In this document: in pieces, positions 53,035 to 63,750 of the stretch
Position numbering within the stretch: the stretch's first letter is position 1
Layout: every line of letters begins with the position of its first letter
Source of the DNA: Methylobacterium nodulans ORS 2060
Lineage (GTDB): Bacteria; Pseudomonadota; Alphaproteobacteria; Rhizobiales; Beijerinckiaceae
Reading direction: 5' to 3'
DNA: 64,000 bases
Assembly (NCBI RefSeq): GCF_000022085.1
Contig: NC_011894.1
Location: 4,145,001 to 4,209,000, forward strand
Position numbers and translations under genes: made by a program
Notes under the pieces: generated by a model
The model's database searches: none
Told to the model about the DNA's origin: nothing
Seen by the model: only the letters and a program-made list of their open reading frames with translations

Positions 53035-54321
53035 ATGATCACGGCCCTGGTGCGCGAACGCCTGCGCTTCTCCTCGGGCGGCACCCCGCCCTTCGCGCCC
53101 TTCGAATGGGTGATCGCCGGACGCTACCTCCGGACGCGCCGGAAGGAGGGCTTCGTCTCGGCGATCGCGCTGTTCTCGTTCCTCGGCATCATGCTGGGCG
53201 TCGCCACGCTGATCATCGTCCTGTCGGTGATGAGCGGGTTCCGCAAGGAGCTTCTGTCGAAGATCGTCGGCATCAACGGCCACGTGTTCGTCGCGCCGAT
53301 CGACAAGCCGTTGACGGATTACGCCGATCTGTCGGAGCGCCTGTCGAAGGTGGCGGGCGTCTCGCTCGCGCTGCCGATGGTGGAGGGGCAGGCCTTCGCC
53401 TCCTCGCCCTATGGCGGCTCGGGCGTGCTGGTGCGCGGCGTGCGGGCGGAGGACCTGAAGAAGATCCAGGCGGTGTCGGGCAACATCCGCGGCGGCACGC
53501 TCGAAGGTTTCGACACGGCCGGCGGCGTCGCCATCGGCCGACGGCTTGCCGAGGCGCTCGGCCTCCAGGCCGGCGACACCATCACGCTCGCGACCCCGAA
53601 GGGCGCGACGACGCCCTTCGGCACGGCGCCGCGGATCAAGGGCTACAACGTCGCGGCCATCTTCGAGGTCGGCATGTCGGAATTCGACGCCACCTTCGTG
53701 TACATGCCCCTCTCGGAGGCGCAGGGCTTCTTCAACCGCGACGGCGACGTGACGGTGATCGAGGTCTTCCTCGACAATGCCGACAGCGTCGGCGAGCTGC
53801 GCTCCGCCCTCGAACTCGCGGCCGAGCGGCCCGTCGTGCTGACCGACTGGCGCCAGCGCAACCGCACCTTCTTCTCGGCGCTCGAGGTCGAGCGCAACGT
53901 GATGTTCATCATCCTCACCCTGATCGTACTGGTGGCCGCGCTCAACATCGTGTCGAGCCTGATCATGCTGGTGAAGGACAAGTCGAGCGACATCGCCATC
54001 CTGCGCACCATGGGGGCGACGCGGGGCACGATCATGCGCGTGTTCCTGATCACGGGTGCGTCGATCGGCTTCGTCGGAACCTTCGTGGGCTGCCTGCTCG
54101 GCATCGTGTTCGCGGCGAACATCACGGTGATCCAGCGCACGCTGCTGCCGGGCGTGTGGGATCCGACGGTGCGCTTCCTCTCGGAGATCCCCTCGGAGAT
54201 CAATCCGGGCGAGGTGGTGGCCGTGGTGCTGATGTCCCTCGTCCTGTCGCTCCTTGCCACCCTGTACCCGTCCTGGCGGGCCGCACGGCTCGACCCGGTG
54301 CAGGCACTGCGCTACGGCTGA
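53035..54321 (+). CDS. lolC: Lipoprotein-releasing ABC transporter permease (LolC/LolE type)
   Basis: 428 residues with four membrane helices (one near 45-70, three after 280) and a large periplasmic domain. VSAIALFSFLGIMLGVATLIIVLSVMSGF and SSDIAILRTMGATRGTIMRVF are characteristic. With LolD it extracts lipoproteins from the inner membrane and hands them to LolA. Only one permease gene is present, so a homodimer is likely. ATGs at 53008 and 53035 are both possible; I prefer 53035. Confidence 0.93.
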   Translation: MITALVRERLRFSSGGTPPFAPFEWVIAGRYLRTRRKEGFVSAIALFSFLGIMLGVATLIIVLSVMSGFRKELLSKIVGINGHVFVAPIDKPLTDYADLSERLSKVAGVSLALPMVEGQAFASSPYGGSGVLVRGVRAEDLKKIQAVSGNIRGGTLEGFDTAGGVAIGRRLAEALGLQAGDTITLATPKGATTPFGTAPRIKGYNVAAIFEVGMSEFDATFVYMPLSEAQGFFNRDGDVTVIEVFLDNADSVGELRSALELAAERPVVLTDWRQRNRTFFSALEVERNVMFIILTLIVLVAALNIVSSLIMLVKDKSSDIAILRTMGATRGTIMRVFLITGASIGFVGTFVGCLLGIVFAANITVIQRTLLPGVWDPTVRFLSEIPSEINPGEVVAVVLMSLVLSLLATLYPSWRAARLDPVQALRYG

Positions 54322-54430
54322 GGCTTGTCCGCGGCCCGTCCGGGCCGCCGCGAGGTGTTCGAGTTCATGGTATCCGTGACCTACGACCGTCCCGTTCCGC
54401 TCACGCCGTTCCCCTGGGCTTGAGGCCGCC

Positions 54431-55135
<705 letters not shown>

Positions 55136-55177
55136 GGGCCGCGATCGTATAAGCGCTCCCGTCCGTGGCAGCCGCCG

Positions 55178-56365
55178 CTACCGGAAGGTCTTGCGCGGAT
55201 CGAAGGCGTCGCGCACCGCCTCGCCCGCGAAGATCAGCAGGCTCAGCATCACGGCGATGACGGCGAAGCCCGTGAGCCCGAGCCAGGGCGCCTGCAGGTT
55301 CGCCTTGCCCTGGGCCAGCAGCTCGCCCAGTGAGGGCGAGCCCGGCGGCAGGCCGAAGCCGAGGAAATCGAGCGAGGTCAGCGTCGTGATCGAGCCGTTG
55401 AGCACGAAGGGCAGGAAGGTGAGCGTCGCCACCATCGCGTTCGGCAACAGGTGCTTGAACATGATGCGGGCATTCGAGAGCCCGAGCGCGCGCGCCGCCC
55501 GCACGTATTCGAAGTTGCGCGCCCGCAGGAACTCCGCCCGCACCACCCCGACCAGCGACACCCAGGAGAACAGCAGCAGGATGCCGAGCAGCACGAAGAA
55601 GCTCGGCGTGATGATCGACGAGATGATGATCAGCAGATAGAGCGAGGGGATCGCGGTCCAGATCTCGATCACCCGCTGAAAGGTCAGGTCGATCCAGCCG
55701 CCGAAATAGCCCTGGACGGCGCCGGCCAGCACGCCGATCACCGAGGAGATGATCGCGAGCGTCAGGCCGAACAGGACCGAGAGGCGGAAGCCGTAGATCA
55801 GGCGCGCGACGACGTCCCGGCCCTGGTCGTCGGTGCCGAGCCAGTTCCACTCGATGTCGCGGCAGGACGAGCCCCCGGTCTTCTCGGCGATCGGGCGGCA
55901 CTGGGCATCCGTGAGCAGCCAGGTGGGCGGGGCCGGCGCCGGCACGGGCAGGTCGAGGTTGTGCGTGTCGTAGGAGAAGCGGATCGGGGGCCAGATCGCC
56001 CAGCCGTTCTCGGCGATCTCCTTCCTGATGACCGGATCGCGGTAGTCGGTCCGGGCCAGGAAGCCGCCGAACTTCTCCTCCGGGTAGTCGACGAAGATCG
56101 GGGTCAGCCACTCGCCCTTGTAGGAGACCAGGATCGGCCGGTCGTTGGCGATGAAGTCGGCGAACAGGCTGACGACGAACAGGACGACGAAGATCAGGAA
56201 GGACCAGGAGCCGCGCCGATTCGCCCGGAAATTGGCGAGCCGCCGCCGGTTCAGCGGCGAGAGGCGCCGCGTCCCGATCTCGGGCAGCGGCACCGCCACG
56301 GGGGCCGCCGCCGGCGAGGTGAGCGGAACCGCATCGAGCTCCGCGGGGCGGGGACGCTCGTTCAT
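55178..56365 (-). CDS. yejE: YejE-type peptide ABC transporter permease
   Basis: 395 residues. A proline-rich cytoplasmic start is followed by the first helix (WSFLIFVVLFVVSLFADFIA), a periplasmic insert with FLARTDYRDPVIRKEIAENG that is particular to YejE, and the binding-protein-dependent transport fold with LGLSNARIMFKHLLPNAM (EAA-type loop). YejE pairs with YejB, YejF and the binding protein YejA to import peptides such as microcin C. None of those genes adjoins it here. Confidence 0.9.
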   Translation of the reverse strand: MNERPRPAELDAVPLTSPAAAPVAVPLPEIGTRRLSPLNRRRLANFRANRRGSWSFLIFVVLFVVSLFADFIANDRPILVSYKGEWLTPIFVDYPEEKFGGFLARTDYRDPVIRKEIAENGWAIWPPIRFSYDTHNLDLPVPAPAPPTWLLTDAQCRPIAEKTGGSSCRDIEWNWLGTDDQGRDVVARLIYGFRLSVLFGLTLAIISSVIGVLAGAVQGYFGGWIDLTFQRVIEIWTAIPSLYLLIIISSIITPSFFVLLGILLLFSWVSLVGVVRAEFLRARNFEYVRAARALGLSNARIMFKHLLPNAMVATLTFLPFVLNGSITTLTSLDFLGFGLPPGSPSLGELLAQGKANLQAPWLGLTGFAVIAVMLSLLIFAGEAVRDAFDPRKTFR

Positions 56366-56384
56366 GCCGGCTCCCCGTTGCGGG

Positions 56385-56849
56385 TCAGTCGAGGCGCGTT
56401 GCCATCCCGTCGATGACGGAGGGCCGCACGCTGCCGCTCCGCTCCAGGTGGCGGCGCAGCAGGCGCACGTTGCGCTTGTTGGCCTTGAAGGCCGCGTCGA
56501 ACAGGTCGCCGATCAGCGGCACCGCGCCGACGACGCCGTCGAAGGCCACGTTCGCCGCCATCCGGGCGATCAGCCAGCGCGGCACGCCGAGCCGGCGCGC
56601 CTCCCAGATGATGTAGGAGGAAATCGCCGTGGTGATCGCGTCGCCGATCACCGGCACGAGGCCGATCAGCGCGTCGATGCCGACGCGGCGGTTGATCCCC
56701 GGCAGCACGAAGGCAGAATCGAGGAGATGCGCCAGGAGTTCGAGCCGGGCCAAGGTCCGCTCGACATCGTCCGGCTGTGCGCGGGCGGACCGGAAGGGCG
56801 GCATCTCCGACGCGGAGAAGCGGCCGCCGGCCGTCTGCATGAACTCCAT
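56385..56849 (-). CDS. DUF4112 family membrane protein
   Basis: 154 residues from ATG 56849; ATGs at 56876 and 56912 are alternatives. LLDSAFVLPGINRRVGIDALIGLVPVIGDAITTAISSYIIW and a second hydrophobic GAVPLIGDLFDAAFKANKRN match DUF4112, small membrane proteins of unknown role. It ends 19 bases before yejE. Confidence 0.85.
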   Translation of the reverse strand: MEFMQTAGGRFSASEMPPFRSARAQPDDVERTLARLELLAHLLDSAFVLPGINRRVGIDALIGLVPVIGDAITTAISSYIIWEARRLGVPRWLIARMAANVAFDGVVGAVPLIGDLFDAAFKANKRNVRLLRRHLERSGSVRPSVIDGMATRLD

Positions 56850-56924
56850 TGCGGGGCTCCGATGCGGAATCGTCATGATCCCGCATGTGGCCCCGGCCCC
56901 GGGGCAGAACAAGGAGCGCCCGCA

Positions 56925-58079
56925 TCAGGCGGTCCGGCGGGCGAGGCCGCTCAGCCGGTCCAGGGCCCGGTCGAGGGTCTCGTCGGTCTTGGCGAAGCAG
57001 AAGCGCACCACCTGGCGCACCGGATCCTCGGCGTAGAAGGCGCTCACCGGGATCGCCGCCACCCCGTGCCGGCGCACCAGCCGCTCGCAGAAGGCGACGT
57101 CGTCGCTCTCGCCGAGGGGCGCGATGTCGATGTTGAGGAAGTAGGTTCCGGCACTGGGCAGCACCGAGAAGCCGAGGTCGCGCAGGCCCGCGGAGAACCG
57201 GTCGCGCGAGCGGGCGAGCCCCGCCCGCATCGCCTCGAAGTAGGAATCCTCCTTGCCCAGCCCGTAGGCCACCGCTGCCTGGAGGTTCGGCGGCGTGGTG
57301 AAGGTGAGAAACTGATGGGCCTTGGCCAGGACCCGCATCAGCGGCGGGGAGGCGAGCACAAAGCCGACCTTCCAGCCCGTGAGCGAAAAAATCTTGCCCG
57401 CCGAGCCGATCTTGACGGTGCGCTCGCGCATCCCCGGCAGCGCCATCAGCGGCCGGTGCCGCCGTCCATCGAACACCACGTGCTCCCAGACCTCATCGCA
57501 GACCGCCACCGCGTCGAAGCGGCGGCAGAATTCCGCCAGCAGCGCGAGATCCTCCTCGGGAAAGACCGTGGCGGTCGGGTTGAGAGGATTGTTGAACAGG
57601 ACCACCCGGGTGCGCGCCGAGAAGGCGGCCGCGAGCGCGGCCTCGTCGAGCCGGAAATGGGGCGGGGTCAGGCGCACCATGCGGGGCACGCCGCCGGCCC
57701 GTCGCACCAGCGGCAGGTAGGCGTCGTAGAGGGGCGCGAACAGCACGACCTCGTCGCCCGGCTCGACCAGCGCCATCAGCGCGCCCGCGAGCGCCTCCGT
57801 CGCGCCGGAGGTCACCATCACCTCGGTGCCCGGATCGACGGACAGGCCCTGCCAGCGCGCATAATGGGCGGCCACCGCCTCGCGCAGCTCGGGCAGGCCC
57901 ATCATCGGCGGGTACTGGTTCCAGCCGTGGATCACGGCTTCGGCCGCCTTTCGCCGGACGTCCTCGGGCCCGGGATCGTCGGGGAAGCCCTGGCCCAGAT
58001 TCACGGCGCCGGTCTCGCGGGCGAGGGCGGACATGACCTCGAACACGGTGGTCGGCAGGTCGGCGAAGATCGGGTTCAT
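56925..58079 (-). CDS. PLP-dependent aminotransferase, class I/II
   Basis: 384 residues. VNLGQGFPDDPGPEDVRRKA, the NNPLNPTA loop, VCDEVWEHVVFDG and the lysine in GSAGKIFSLTGWKVGF that binds PLP place it in the fold-type I subgroup of YbdL and kynurenine aminotransferases. A methionine- or aromatic-amino-acid transaminase is likely; the exact substrate cannot be read. It begins a minus-strand unit with the DUF4112 gene. Confidence 0.88.
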   Translation of the reverse strand: MNPIFADLPTTVFEVMSALARETGAVNLGQGFPDDPGPEDVRRKAAEAVIHGWNQYPPMMGLPELREAVAAHYARWQGLSVDPGTEVMVTSGATEALAGALMALVEPGDEVVLFAPLYDAYLPLVRRAGGVPRMVRLTPPHFRLDEAALAAAFSARTRVVLFNNPLNPTATVFPEEDLALLAEFCRRFDAVAVCDEVWEHVVFDGRRHRPLMALPGMRERTVKIGSAGKIFSLTGWKVGFVLASPPLMRVLAKAHQFLTFTTPPNLQAAVAYGLGKEDSYFEAMRAGLARSRDRFSAGLRDLGFSVLPSAGTYFLNIDIAPLGESDDVAFCERLVRRHGVAAIPVSAFYAEDPVRQVVRFCFAKTDETLDRALDRLSGLARRTA

Positions 58080-58442
58080 GCCGGAATCGTCAGCGCCATC
58101 GCGAGAACCAGGGGAAGTCCCGTCTGGCTACCACGCGTCCGGCACGTGCGAAACCGCACATCGGCCGCACCCTGTGAACTGACGAATGTTGACATTCGTC
58201 AGTCATCGAATAGCTTTCGGCCATGCGGTCGGGCTGGCCGCTGTCAGTGATGCGGGGCTCCGCCCCCTCGCCCCGCATCGCGAATGGCAGTCGGCCCGGC
58301 CGTACCTTTTGCGGCCCGCCTTGCGGAACCCGCGAGGGTCGGGCATCACGGCCCCATGCTTCGGGCGGCCCCGTGCCCCGGCCGGGGCGCGCCGCCCCGC
58401 TTCGGGCGACGGGAGCCCGTCAGCCTCCAAGTTCCAGCTTTC
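58080..58442. other. Intergenic region between aminotransferase and small membrane gene
   Basis: No convincing gene. It contains the palindrome and promoter candidate at 58179-58216. Downstream of that, 58223-58442 is GC-rich with open frames of poor composition, perhaps a decayed gene. Confidence 0.4.
58179..58216 (+). promoter_or_regulatory. Palindromic operator overlapping a candidate promoter
   Basis: CTGACGAATGT-TG-ACATTCGTCAG is an inverted repeat with 11-bp perfect arms (58179-58202). It overlaps TTGACA (58189-58194), which is 16 bases from TAGCTT (58211-58216). The size and symmetry suit a TetR-family repressor site. The RND efflux genes lie about 700 bases downstream; no repressor gene is in the window. 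Confidence 0.65.
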
Positions 58443-58604
58443 ATGTCCGTCCGCACCTGCATCATCCTCGGCTGCCTGACGGCGGCGCTCGGCCTCTCCT
58501 TGCGTCTCGCCGTGCCGGTGCGTCCGGTGGACGATGCCTATCGGGCCATCGTGCGGGACGTGCTCGCGCAACGCCGCGCCCTCGTCGAGCAGGGCCTGCG
58601 CTAG
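58443..58604 (+). CDS. Small single-helix membrane or secreted peptide
   Basis: 53 residues from ATG 58443. SVRTCIILGCLTAALGLSLRL is a membrane helix or uncleaved signal, followed by a helical tail (DDAYRAIVRDVLAQRRALVEQ). Composition is sensible. No family is recognised. Confidence 0.5.
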   Translation: MSVRTCIILGCLTAALGLSLRLAVPVRPVDDAYRAIVRDVLAQRRALVEQGLR

Positions 58605-58921
58605 AGCGCTCCCCGTCGAAGTGGATGCCGGTTCGGCGCAAGGGAGCGCGTCACATCAAAGCTTTAGAGCCGCCGGCCCGATGCAGTCAGGTCGGGAACG
58701 GCTCTAAGCTGCTTCCCGCGCCGCGCTCGGCCTGCGTTCAGTAATCAAGGCGCAACATCGCGGCCGTACTGGCGACGCATTGCCGTGGCGGATGGGGCCG
58801 GGCGATGGCGTGACGCAGCGGCTCTCCGTGTGTCGCGCCCTATACCGCTTAGGCAAGGCGAGACCATGGGGTGCGGCTGGCGGGGGGCGCCGCCTGAGTG
58901 CAAGAGTCACGGGTCGAGGCG
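58605..58921. repeat. Intergenic region with a Rhizobiales-type dispersed repeat
   Basis: 58603-58708 begins AGAGCGCTCCCCGTCGAAGT and runs to GGGAACGGCTCTAAGC. It resembles a very common intergenic element of Rhizobiales genomes, as I remember it. TTTAGAGCC near 58662-58670 and GGCTCTAAGC near 58699 form its closing stem. No gene is seen in the remainder; the adaptor promoter should be here. Confidence 0.5.
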
Positions 58922-60277
58922 ATGAACGAACTCTCTCCCATCCGCACCGACGACGCCGTCGAGACGGTGTCGCCGCGCCGCCGCAGGAGGTGGCCGTTCT
59001 GGCTGCTCCTGCTGCTCGCGCTGGGAGCGGCCGGGGCCTGGGGCTACCGCACCTATCTGCCGAACGGGTTCCAGTTCCAGGCGAAGCAGGCCGCCAAGTC
59101 CGAGACGGGCCGCCGCGGCGGCCGACGCGGCGGGGGCGGGGAGGGGCCGCAGGCAGTCGGCGTCGCCACCGTGACGACGGGCGACATGCCGGTGGTGCTA
59201 TCCGGTCTCGGCACTGTGACGCCGCTCGCCACCGTGACCGTGCGCTCGCAGGTCAGCGGCTACCTGACCCAGATCGGCTTCCGCGAGGGCCAGCTCGTCA
59301 AGCAGGGCGATTTCCTGGCGCAGATCGACGTGCGGCCCTACGAGGCGCTGCTCGCGCAGTACCAGGGCCAGCTCCAGCGCGACCAGGCGCTCCTGCAGAA
59401 TGCCCGGCTCGATCTCACCCGCTACCAGACCCTCAACCGCCAGGATTCGATCTCGAAGCAGAACGTCGACACCCAGGCCGCGACGGTGAAGCAGTACGAG
59501 GGCATCGTCGCCTCGGACCAGGCGCAGATCGACCAGCAGAAGCTCAACATCCAGTACGGGCGCATCACCTCGCCGGTGGACGGCCGGGTCGGCCTGCGCC
59601 AGATCGACCAGGGCAACTACGTCACGGCGGCTTCCACCAACATCGTAGTGGTGACGCAGCTGCAGCCGATCTCGGTCCTGTTCACGCTGCCGGAGGACGT
59701 GCTGGCACGGGTGATGGACCGTCTGCGCACGGGCGCGAAGCTTCCGGTGCGGATCTTCGACCGCAGCGACACGACCGAGCTCGCGAGCGGCATGCTCGAC
59801 ACCGTCGACAACCAGATCGACGTGACCACCGGCACCGTGAAACTGCGCGCGCTCTTCCCGAACAAGGACGACCGGCTGTTCCCGAACCAGTTCGTGAACG
59901 CGAAGCTCCTCGTCGACACGGTCCGCGATGCACCGATCGTCCCGGCCTCCGCGGTCCTGCGGGGAACGCCCGGCACCTTCGTCTACCTGCTGGGCGAGGA
60001 CAGCAAGGTCACGATCCGGCCGATTACGATTGGCGAGACGGACGGCACTCGGACCGTGGTGACCGCCGGGCTCAAGGCCGGCGATCAGGTCGTGGTCGAC
60101 GGCACCGACCGCCTGCGCGACGGGGCCGAGGTGCGCGTGACCGGGCGCGGCGCGGCGGAGGCGAAGGCGGCCGATGCGGAACCGGCCGCCCCACCCGCCG
60201 AGACGCGCCCCCGTGCGGAAGGCGAGGCTGCGGCCGAGGGCGAGCGCCCGCACCGGCGCCGCCGGCAGGCTCAGTGA
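58922..60277 (+). CDS. RND efflux periplasmic adaptor, MdtA-like
   Basis: 451 residues. An N-terminal anchor (WPFWLLLLLALGAAGAWGY) follows a basic stretch. The lipoyl/hairpin region includes VKQGDFLAQIDVRPYEALLAQYQ and the barrel domain holds GRITSPVDGRVGLRQID. The C-terminal 60 residues are acidic and disordered. It links the two inner-membrane pumps downstream to an outer-membrane channel. ATG 58922 gives the usual start. Confidence 0.92.
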   Translation: MNELSPIRTDDAVETVSPRRRRRWPFWLLLLLALGAAGAWGYRTYLPNGFQFQAKQAAKSETGRRGGRRGGGGEGPQAVGVATVTTGDMPVVLSGLGTVTPLATVTVRSQVSGYLTQIGFREGQLVKQGDFLAQIDVRPYEALLAQYQGQLQRDQALLQNARLDLTRYQTLNRQDSISKQNVDTQAATVKQYEGIVASDQAQIDQQKLNIQYGRITSPVDGRVGLRQIDQGNYVTAASTNIVVVTQLQPISVLFTLPEDVLARVMDRLRTGAKLPVRIFDRSDTTELASGMLDTVDNQIDVTTGTVKLRALFPNKDDRLFPNQFVNAKLLVDTVRDAPIVPASAVLRGTPGTFVYLLGEDSKVTIRPITIGETDGTRTVVTAGLKAGDQVVVDGTDRLRDGAEVRVTGRGAAEAKAADAEPAAPPAETRPRAEGEAAAEGERPHRRRRQAQ

Positions 60278-60356
60278 GGCGAGCCATGCGGGCCGCGTGG
60301 TCCACCGGACAATCCCCCTTCCCGTCCGCGCACGGGAACCCCTCTCCGTATGGAAA

Positions 60357-60380
60357 CCCCTCTCCCGTGCGGGAGAGGGG
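60357..60380. repeat. REP-like inverted repeat
   Basis: CCCCTCTCCCG-TG-CGGGAGAGGGG, an 11-bp perfect stem. Followed by TAGGGGTGAGG. Confidence 0.85.
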
Positions 60381-60498
60381 TAGGGGTGAGGGCCTAGGTG
60401 GTTCAGCAAGTATCCTGAACCGTGCCGTTGCCAGCACTACCGTCTCAGCCATATGGCGGATCCGTCCGGGACCCTCACGCGCGATCTTCGATCGCCTG

Positions 60499-60522
60499 CC
60501 CCTCTCCCGCACGGGAGAGGGG
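60499..60522. repeat. REP-like inverted repeat
   Basis: CCCCTCTCCCG-CA-CGGGAGAGGGG, the same 11-bp stem as at 60357 with a different loop. Confidence 0.85.
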
Positions 60523-60581
60523 TTCTCGGTGCTGCCCGCGCTGAACAGAAGAGGCGTGGGACGATCTGATCGGAGGGCGGC

Positions 60582-63500
60582 ATGAACCCCTCCCGCCTCT
60601 TCATCCTGCGGCCGGTCGCCACCACGCTCCTGATGCTGGCGATCCTGCTCAGCGGCATCCTGTCCTACCTCAACCTGCCGCTCTCGGCGCTGCCGGCCGT
60701 CGACTACCCGACGATCCAGGTCCAGACCTTCTATCCGGGCGCGAGCCCCGAGGTGATGACCTCCGCCGTGACGGCGCCGCTGGAGCGGCAGTTCGGGCAG
60801 CTCGCCAATCTCAACCAGATGACCTCGCAATCCTCCGCGGGAGCCTCGGTCATCACGCTGCAATTCGACCTCGACCTCTCCCTCGACATCGCCACGCAGG
60901 AGGTGCAGGCGGCGATCAACGCGGCCGGCAACCTGCTCCCGAGCGACCTGCCGGCGCCGCCCGTCTACGCCAAGGTAAACCCGGCCGACGCGCCGATCCT
61001 GACGCTCGCCCTGACCTCGAAGGCCCTGGCGCTCACTGAGGTGCGCGATCTCGCCGAGACGCGGCTCGCGCAGAAGATCTCGCAGGTGGCGGGCGTCGGC
61101 CTCGTCACGATGGCCGGCGGGCAGCGGCCGGCCGTGCGGGTGCGTTTCAACTCGCGGGCGCTCGCCGCCTACGGCCTCAACATCGACGACCTGCGCACCA
61201 CCATCGCCAACCTCAACGTCAACACGCCGAAGGGGACGATCGACGGGCCGAGCCAGTCCTTCGCCATCAACGCCAACGACCAGATCCGCGACCCCGCCAC
61301 CTACCGGGACGCGGTCATCGCCTACCGCAACGGTGCGCCGGTCAAGCTCTCGGCGGTCGCCGACGTGGTGGAGGGCCCGGAGAACACCAAGCTCGGCGCC
61401 TGGATGGACACCACCCCGGCGGTGATCCTCAACATCCAGCGCCAGCCCGGCGCCAACGTCATCGCGGTCGTGGACCGGATCAAGGCGCTGCTGCCGCAGC
61501 TTCAGGCCACGCTGCCGGCGGCGATCCAGGTCACGCCGCTCACCGACCGCACCGTCACCATCCGCGCCTCCGTGCACGACGTGCAGATGGAGCTTCTTCT
61601 CGCCATCGCCCTCGTGGTGCTGGTGATCTTCCTGTTCCTGCGCTCGCTGCCCGCGACCCTGATCCCGAGCCTGTCGGTGCCGCTCTCCCTCGTCGGGGCG
61701 CTCGCGGTGATGGACCTGTGGGACTTCTCCCTCGACAACCTCTCGCTGATGGCGCTCACCATCGCCACGGGCTTCGTGGTCGACGACGCCATCGTGGTGA
61801 TCGAGAACATCGCCCGCCACGTGGAGGAGGGCGCCTCGCCCCTGGAGGCGGCGCTCAAAGGCTCCGCGGAGATCGGCTTCACCATCATCTCGCTCACGGT
61901 CTCGCTGCTCGCGGTGCTGATCCCGCTCCTGTTCATGGGCGAGGTGGTGGGCCGGCTGTTCCATGAATTCGCCATCACGCTCGCCGCGACGATCGTCATC
62001 TCAGGGATCGTCTCGCTCACCCTCGTGCCGATGCTCTGCGCCCGGCTCCTGCGCCACGAGCCGGCGCGGGCGCGCCAGGCCGGCCTCATAGCCCGGGCAG
62101 GGCGCTGGACGATGGAGGCCGGGATCCGGCTCTACGGACGCACGCTGCGCGGGGTCCTCAACCACCAGCCGCTGACCCTGCTCGTGGCGGTCGGGACCCT
62201 GATCCTGACGGTCCATCTCTACGCGGTCATCCCGAAGGGCTTCTTCCCGGTCCAGGATACGGGCGTGATCCAGGGCGTCAGCCAGGCCGACCAGACCGTG
62301 TCCTTCGCGGCCATGGCCGAGCGCCAGCGGCGGCTCGCCGAGGAGATCCTGAAGGATCCGGACGTGGTGAGCCTGTCCTCCTTCATCGGGGTCGACGGGC
62401 AGAACGTCACGCTCAATTCCGGGCGCTTCCTCATCAACCTGCGCCCGCGCGACGAGCGCTCCGAGACGGCGAGCGCGATCATCCGGCGCATCGGCGCCCG
62501 CACGGCGGAGGTGCCGGGCATCACCCTGTTCATGCAGCCGGTGCAGGACCTCACCATCGACACGGCGGTGAGCCCGACGCAGTACCAGTTCATCCTGGAG
62601 AATCCCGATCCCGAAGCCTTCGATACCTGGGTGCCGCGCTTCGTCGACCGCCTGCGGCAGATCCCCGACCTCGCCGACGTGGCGAGCGACCGGCAGGCGA
62701 ACGGTCTTGCGGCCTACATCACCATCGACCGCGCCACGGCAGGCCGCTACGGCATCACCCCGGCCTCGGTCGACAACGCGCTCTACGACGCCTTCGGGCA
62801 GCGCATCGTCTCGACGATCTTCACCCCGTCGAACCAGTACCGGGTGATCCTGGAGGCCGATCCCGACCTCCACCGCAGCCTACCCTCCCTCAACCAGATC
62901 TACCTGCCCTCCTCGACGGCGACGAACGGGCAGGTGCCACTCTCGGCCATCGCCACGGTGACCGAGAAGCGCGCGCCGCTCCTCATCAGCCATCTCGGCC
63001 AGTTCCCGGCGGCCACGATCTCCTTCAACCTCGCGCCCGGCGCCTCGCTCGGACCGGCGGTCGCGGCGATCCAGGCGGCGAAGGCCGAGATCGGATTGCC
63101 CGACAGCTTCCAGCTTGTCTTCCAGGGCTCGGCCCTGGCCTTCCAGGCCTCGCTCAACAACACGCTGTTCCTGGTGCTCGCCGCGATCGTGACGGTCTAC
63201 ATCGTGCTCGGCGTGCTCTACGAGAGCTTCATCCACCCGATCACGATCCTCTCGACGCTGCCCTCGGCCGGCATCGGCGCGCTCGCCGGGCTGATGCTGT
63301 TCGGGCTCGACCTCGACATCATCGGCATCATCGGCATCGTGCTCTTGATCGGCATCGTGAAGAAGAACGCCATCATGATGATCGACTTCGCGCTCCAGGC
63401 CGAGCGCGAGGAGGGCCGGTCGCCCCGCGACGCCATCTACGAGGCCTGCCTGCTGCGGTTCCGCCCGATCATGATGACGACCTTCGCGGCCCTGTTCGCG

Positions 63501-63701
63501 GCGGTGCCGATGATCCTCGGCACGGGCACGGGCTCGGAACTGCGCCAGCCGCTCGGCATCTCGATCGCGGGCGGGCTGATCGTGAGCCAGGTGCTGACCC
63601 TCTACACGACGCCGGTGATCTATCTCGCCTTCGACCGCCTGGGCCGGCGCCTGAGCGGCCGGCGGCGCAGCGGGCTCGCGCCCGGCGAGGCGGTGCCGTG
63701 A
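60582..63701 (+). CDS. RND multidrug efflux permease, MdtB-like
   Basis: 1039 residues, a full-length RND pump with 12 helices and two large periplasmic loops. It starts [20 protein letters not shown], typical of MdtB and MdtC. The proton-relay Asp pair is in [13 protein letters not shown] near residue 400, and the second half has [16 protein letters not shown]. In the MdtBC type, two different permeases combine into one trimer; the second gene follows. Confidence 0.94.
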   Translation: MNPSRLFILRPVATTLLMLAILLSGILSYLNLPLSALPAVDYPTIQVQTFYPGASPEVMTSAVTAPLERQFGQLANLNQMTSQSSAGASVITLQFDLDLSLDIATQEVQAAINAAGNLLPSDLPAPPVYAKVNPADAPILTLALTSKALALTEVRDLAETRLAQKISQVAGVGLVTMAGGQRPAVRVRFNSRALAAYGLNIDDLRTTIANLNVNTPKGTIDGPSQSFAINANDQIRDPATYRDAVIAYRNGAPVKLSAVADVVEGPENTKLGAWMDTTPAVILNIQRQPGANVIAVVDRIKALLPQLQATLPAAIQVTPLTDRTVTIRASVHDVQMELLLAIALVVLVIFLFLRSLPATLIPSLSVPLSLVGALAVMDLWDFSLDNLSLMALTIATGFVVDDAIVVIENIARHVEEGASPLEAALKGSAEIGFTIISLTVSLLAVLIPLLFMGEVVGRLFHEFAITLAATIVISGIVSLTLVPMLCARLLRHEPARARQAGLIARAGRWTMEAGIRLYGRTLRGVLNHQPLTLLVAVGTLILTVHLYAVIPKGFFPVQDTGVIQGVSQADQTVSFAAMAERQRRLAEEILKDPDVVSLSSFIGVDGQNVTLNSGRFLINLRPRDERSETASAIIRRIGARTAEVPGITLFMQPVQDLTIDTAVSPTQYQFILENPDPEAFDTWVPRFVDRLRQIPDLADVASDRQANGLAAYITIDRATAGRYGITPASVDNALYDAFGQRIVSTIFTPSNQYRVILEADPDLHRSLPSLNQIYLPSSTATNGQVPLSAIATVTEKRAPLLISHLGQFPAATISFNLAPGASLGPAVAAIQAAKAEIGLPDSFQLVFQGSALAFQASLNNTLFLVLAAIVTVYIVLGVLYESFIHPITILSTLPSAGIGALAGLMLFGLDLDIIGIIGIVLLIGIVKKNAIMMIDFALQAEREEGRSPRDAIYEACLLRFRPIMMTTFAALFAAVPMILGTGTGSELRQPLGISIAGGLIVSQVLTLYTTPVIYLAFDRLGRRLSGRRRSGLAPGEAVP

Positions 63702-63750
63702 ATCGCGCTCGGTTCCCCGCGCGACCCGCGCCCTATGCGGGTGCCGCGCG

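Larger units (their letters stand above)
60278..60581. other. Spacer between the adaptor and pump genes
   Basis: 304 bases without a gene, holding two full REP-like palindromes and a partial one (about 60325-60350). Such a spacer inside an efflux operon is unusual, since adaptor and pump genes normally abut. Confidence 0.6.

Noticed and set aside
58223..58744. A 173-codon plus-strand frame after the palindrome
   Set aside because: Random Arg/Pro/Ser composition and overlap with the better small gene at 58443.
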